Positions 63,672 to 64,000 of a stretch of DNA of 64,000 bases are shown here, one piece after another. Position 1 is the stretch's first letter. Every line of letters starts with the position of its first letter. The notes beneath the pieces were generated by a model. The model made no database searches, was not told the origin of the DNA, and worked only from the letters and a program-made list of their open reading frames with translations. This stretch comes from Sporomusa sphaeroides DSM 2875. GTDB taxonomy: Bacteria > Bacillota > Negativicutes > Sporomusales > Sporomusaceae. Location of the stretch: positions 1,846,524 to 1,910,523 of the forward strand of contig NZ_CP146991.1 in assembly GCF_001941975.2 (NCBI RefSeq), read 5' to 3'. The translations under genes and the position numbers were made by a program.

Positions 63672-64000
63672 ATGGATATTAATCAGTATATGGGGATGTT
63701 TTTGGAAGAATCGCGTGAGCATCTGCAGACGTTAAATAATTGCTTGCTTGATCTTGAAAACGATCCCGGCAGTCTAACTGTACTTGACGAGATATTTCGC
63801 AGTGCTCATACCATAAAAGGTATGTCCGCTACCATGGGCTTTACCACGATTGCTGAACTTACACATGAAATGGAAAATGTTCTTGACCTCTTGCGTAAAG
63901 GGACGCTGCATGCCGATGATGATATTACTGATATTTTATTTAAGTGTATTGACACCTTGGAACAGCTGGTAGAAAATGTGGCTTCAAATTCAGATGCGAC
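63672..64000 (+). CDS. cheA: Chemotaxis histidine kinase CheA, 5' part
   Basis: Start of the chemotaxis kinase, cut by the right edge after about 109 residues. The visible part is the Hpt domain: EESREHLQTLNNCLLDLEND and IFRSAHTIKGMSATMGF, with the phosphorylated His at residue 46. The CheY-binding, dimerisation, kinase and CheW-like domains lie beyond the window. ATG 63672 follows a GGGGGTG site. Position after cheB supports CheA. Confidence 0.93.
   Translation, partial: MDINQYMGMFLEESREHLQTLNNCLLDLENDPGSLTVLDEIFRSAHTIKGMSATMGFTTIAELTHEMENVLDLLRKGTLHADDDITDILFKCIDTLEQLVENVASNSDA

Overview
The window is 64 kb of housekeeping and motility DNA from an endospore-forming Firmicute. Spore formation is suggested by spoVS, which has a near-consensus sigma-H promoter. 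The Firmicutes assignment rests on CodY, YlxM-Ffh, KhpA, YlqD, RbgA, TrmFO, the FliY-type flagellar switch and the gene orders. The overall look (rnc, radical SAM, smc, ftsY; hslVU-codY next to the flagellar operon) fits a Sporomusa/Pelosinus-like Negativicute best. That placement is inference, because nothing here (for example LPS genes) separates Negativicutes from Clostridia. No rRNA, tRNA, CRISPR array or prophage was seen. The only complete mobile element is one IS256-family insertion sequence.

Layout. 1-3157: end of a fatty-acid synthesis cluster (fabG, acpP, a FabK-like flavoprotein, fabF). 3187-5370: rnc, an Elp3-like radical SAM gene and spoVS. 5644-16930: chromosome segregation, protein targeting and ribosome block (smc, ftsY, ylxM, ffh, rpsP, khpA, ylqD, rimM, trmD, a SPOUT methylase, rplS, lepB, rbgA). 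17235-21375: an interposed map gene, then rnhB, an FlhB-tail homologue, yraN and comM. 21498-23718: lemA, a TPM-domain protein and a soluble chemoreceptor. 23850-24902 (minus strand): a short nicotinate phosphoribosyltransferase. 25026-28249: folP, folB, folK and a glycosyltransferase. 28403-36793: dprA, topA, trmFO, xerC, hslV, hslU, codY. 36935-38267: the IS. 38361-64000: a long flagellar/chemotaxis locus from flgB to the start of cheA, all on the plus strand.

The genes are densely packed with many start/stop overlaps (folB-folK, folK-glycosyltransferase, dprA-topA, topA-trmFO, fliG-fliH, fliH-fliI, fliM-fliY, fliR-flhB, flhF-flhG), so most blocks are operons. TTG and GTG starts are common, and strong Shine-Dalgarno sequences usually decide the start. 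The flagellar locus holds rod (flgB, flgC, fliE), MS ring (fliF), switch (fliG, fliM, fliY), export (fliH, fliI, fliJ, fliO, fliP, fliQ, fliR, flhB, flhA), hook (fliK, flgD, flgE), number/placement (flhF, flhG) and signalling (cheY, PilZ, cheB, cheA) genes. motA and motB are not in it.

Points that ordinary annotation does not explain: (1) a 168-bp near-palindromic element just upstream of comM that supplies comM's ribosome binding site and part of its start codon; (2) a roughly 210-residue Ala/Thr-rich insertion in the hook protein FlgE with distinct codon use; (3) a large GC-rich stem-loop between flbD and fliL; (4) a structured repeat region between cheB and cheA, sharing a hairpin pattern with the region before the rplS promoter; (5) near-duplicate terminators bracketing map; (6) a tandemly duplicated FlgD C-terminal module; (7) the IS inserted between codY and the flagellar operon.
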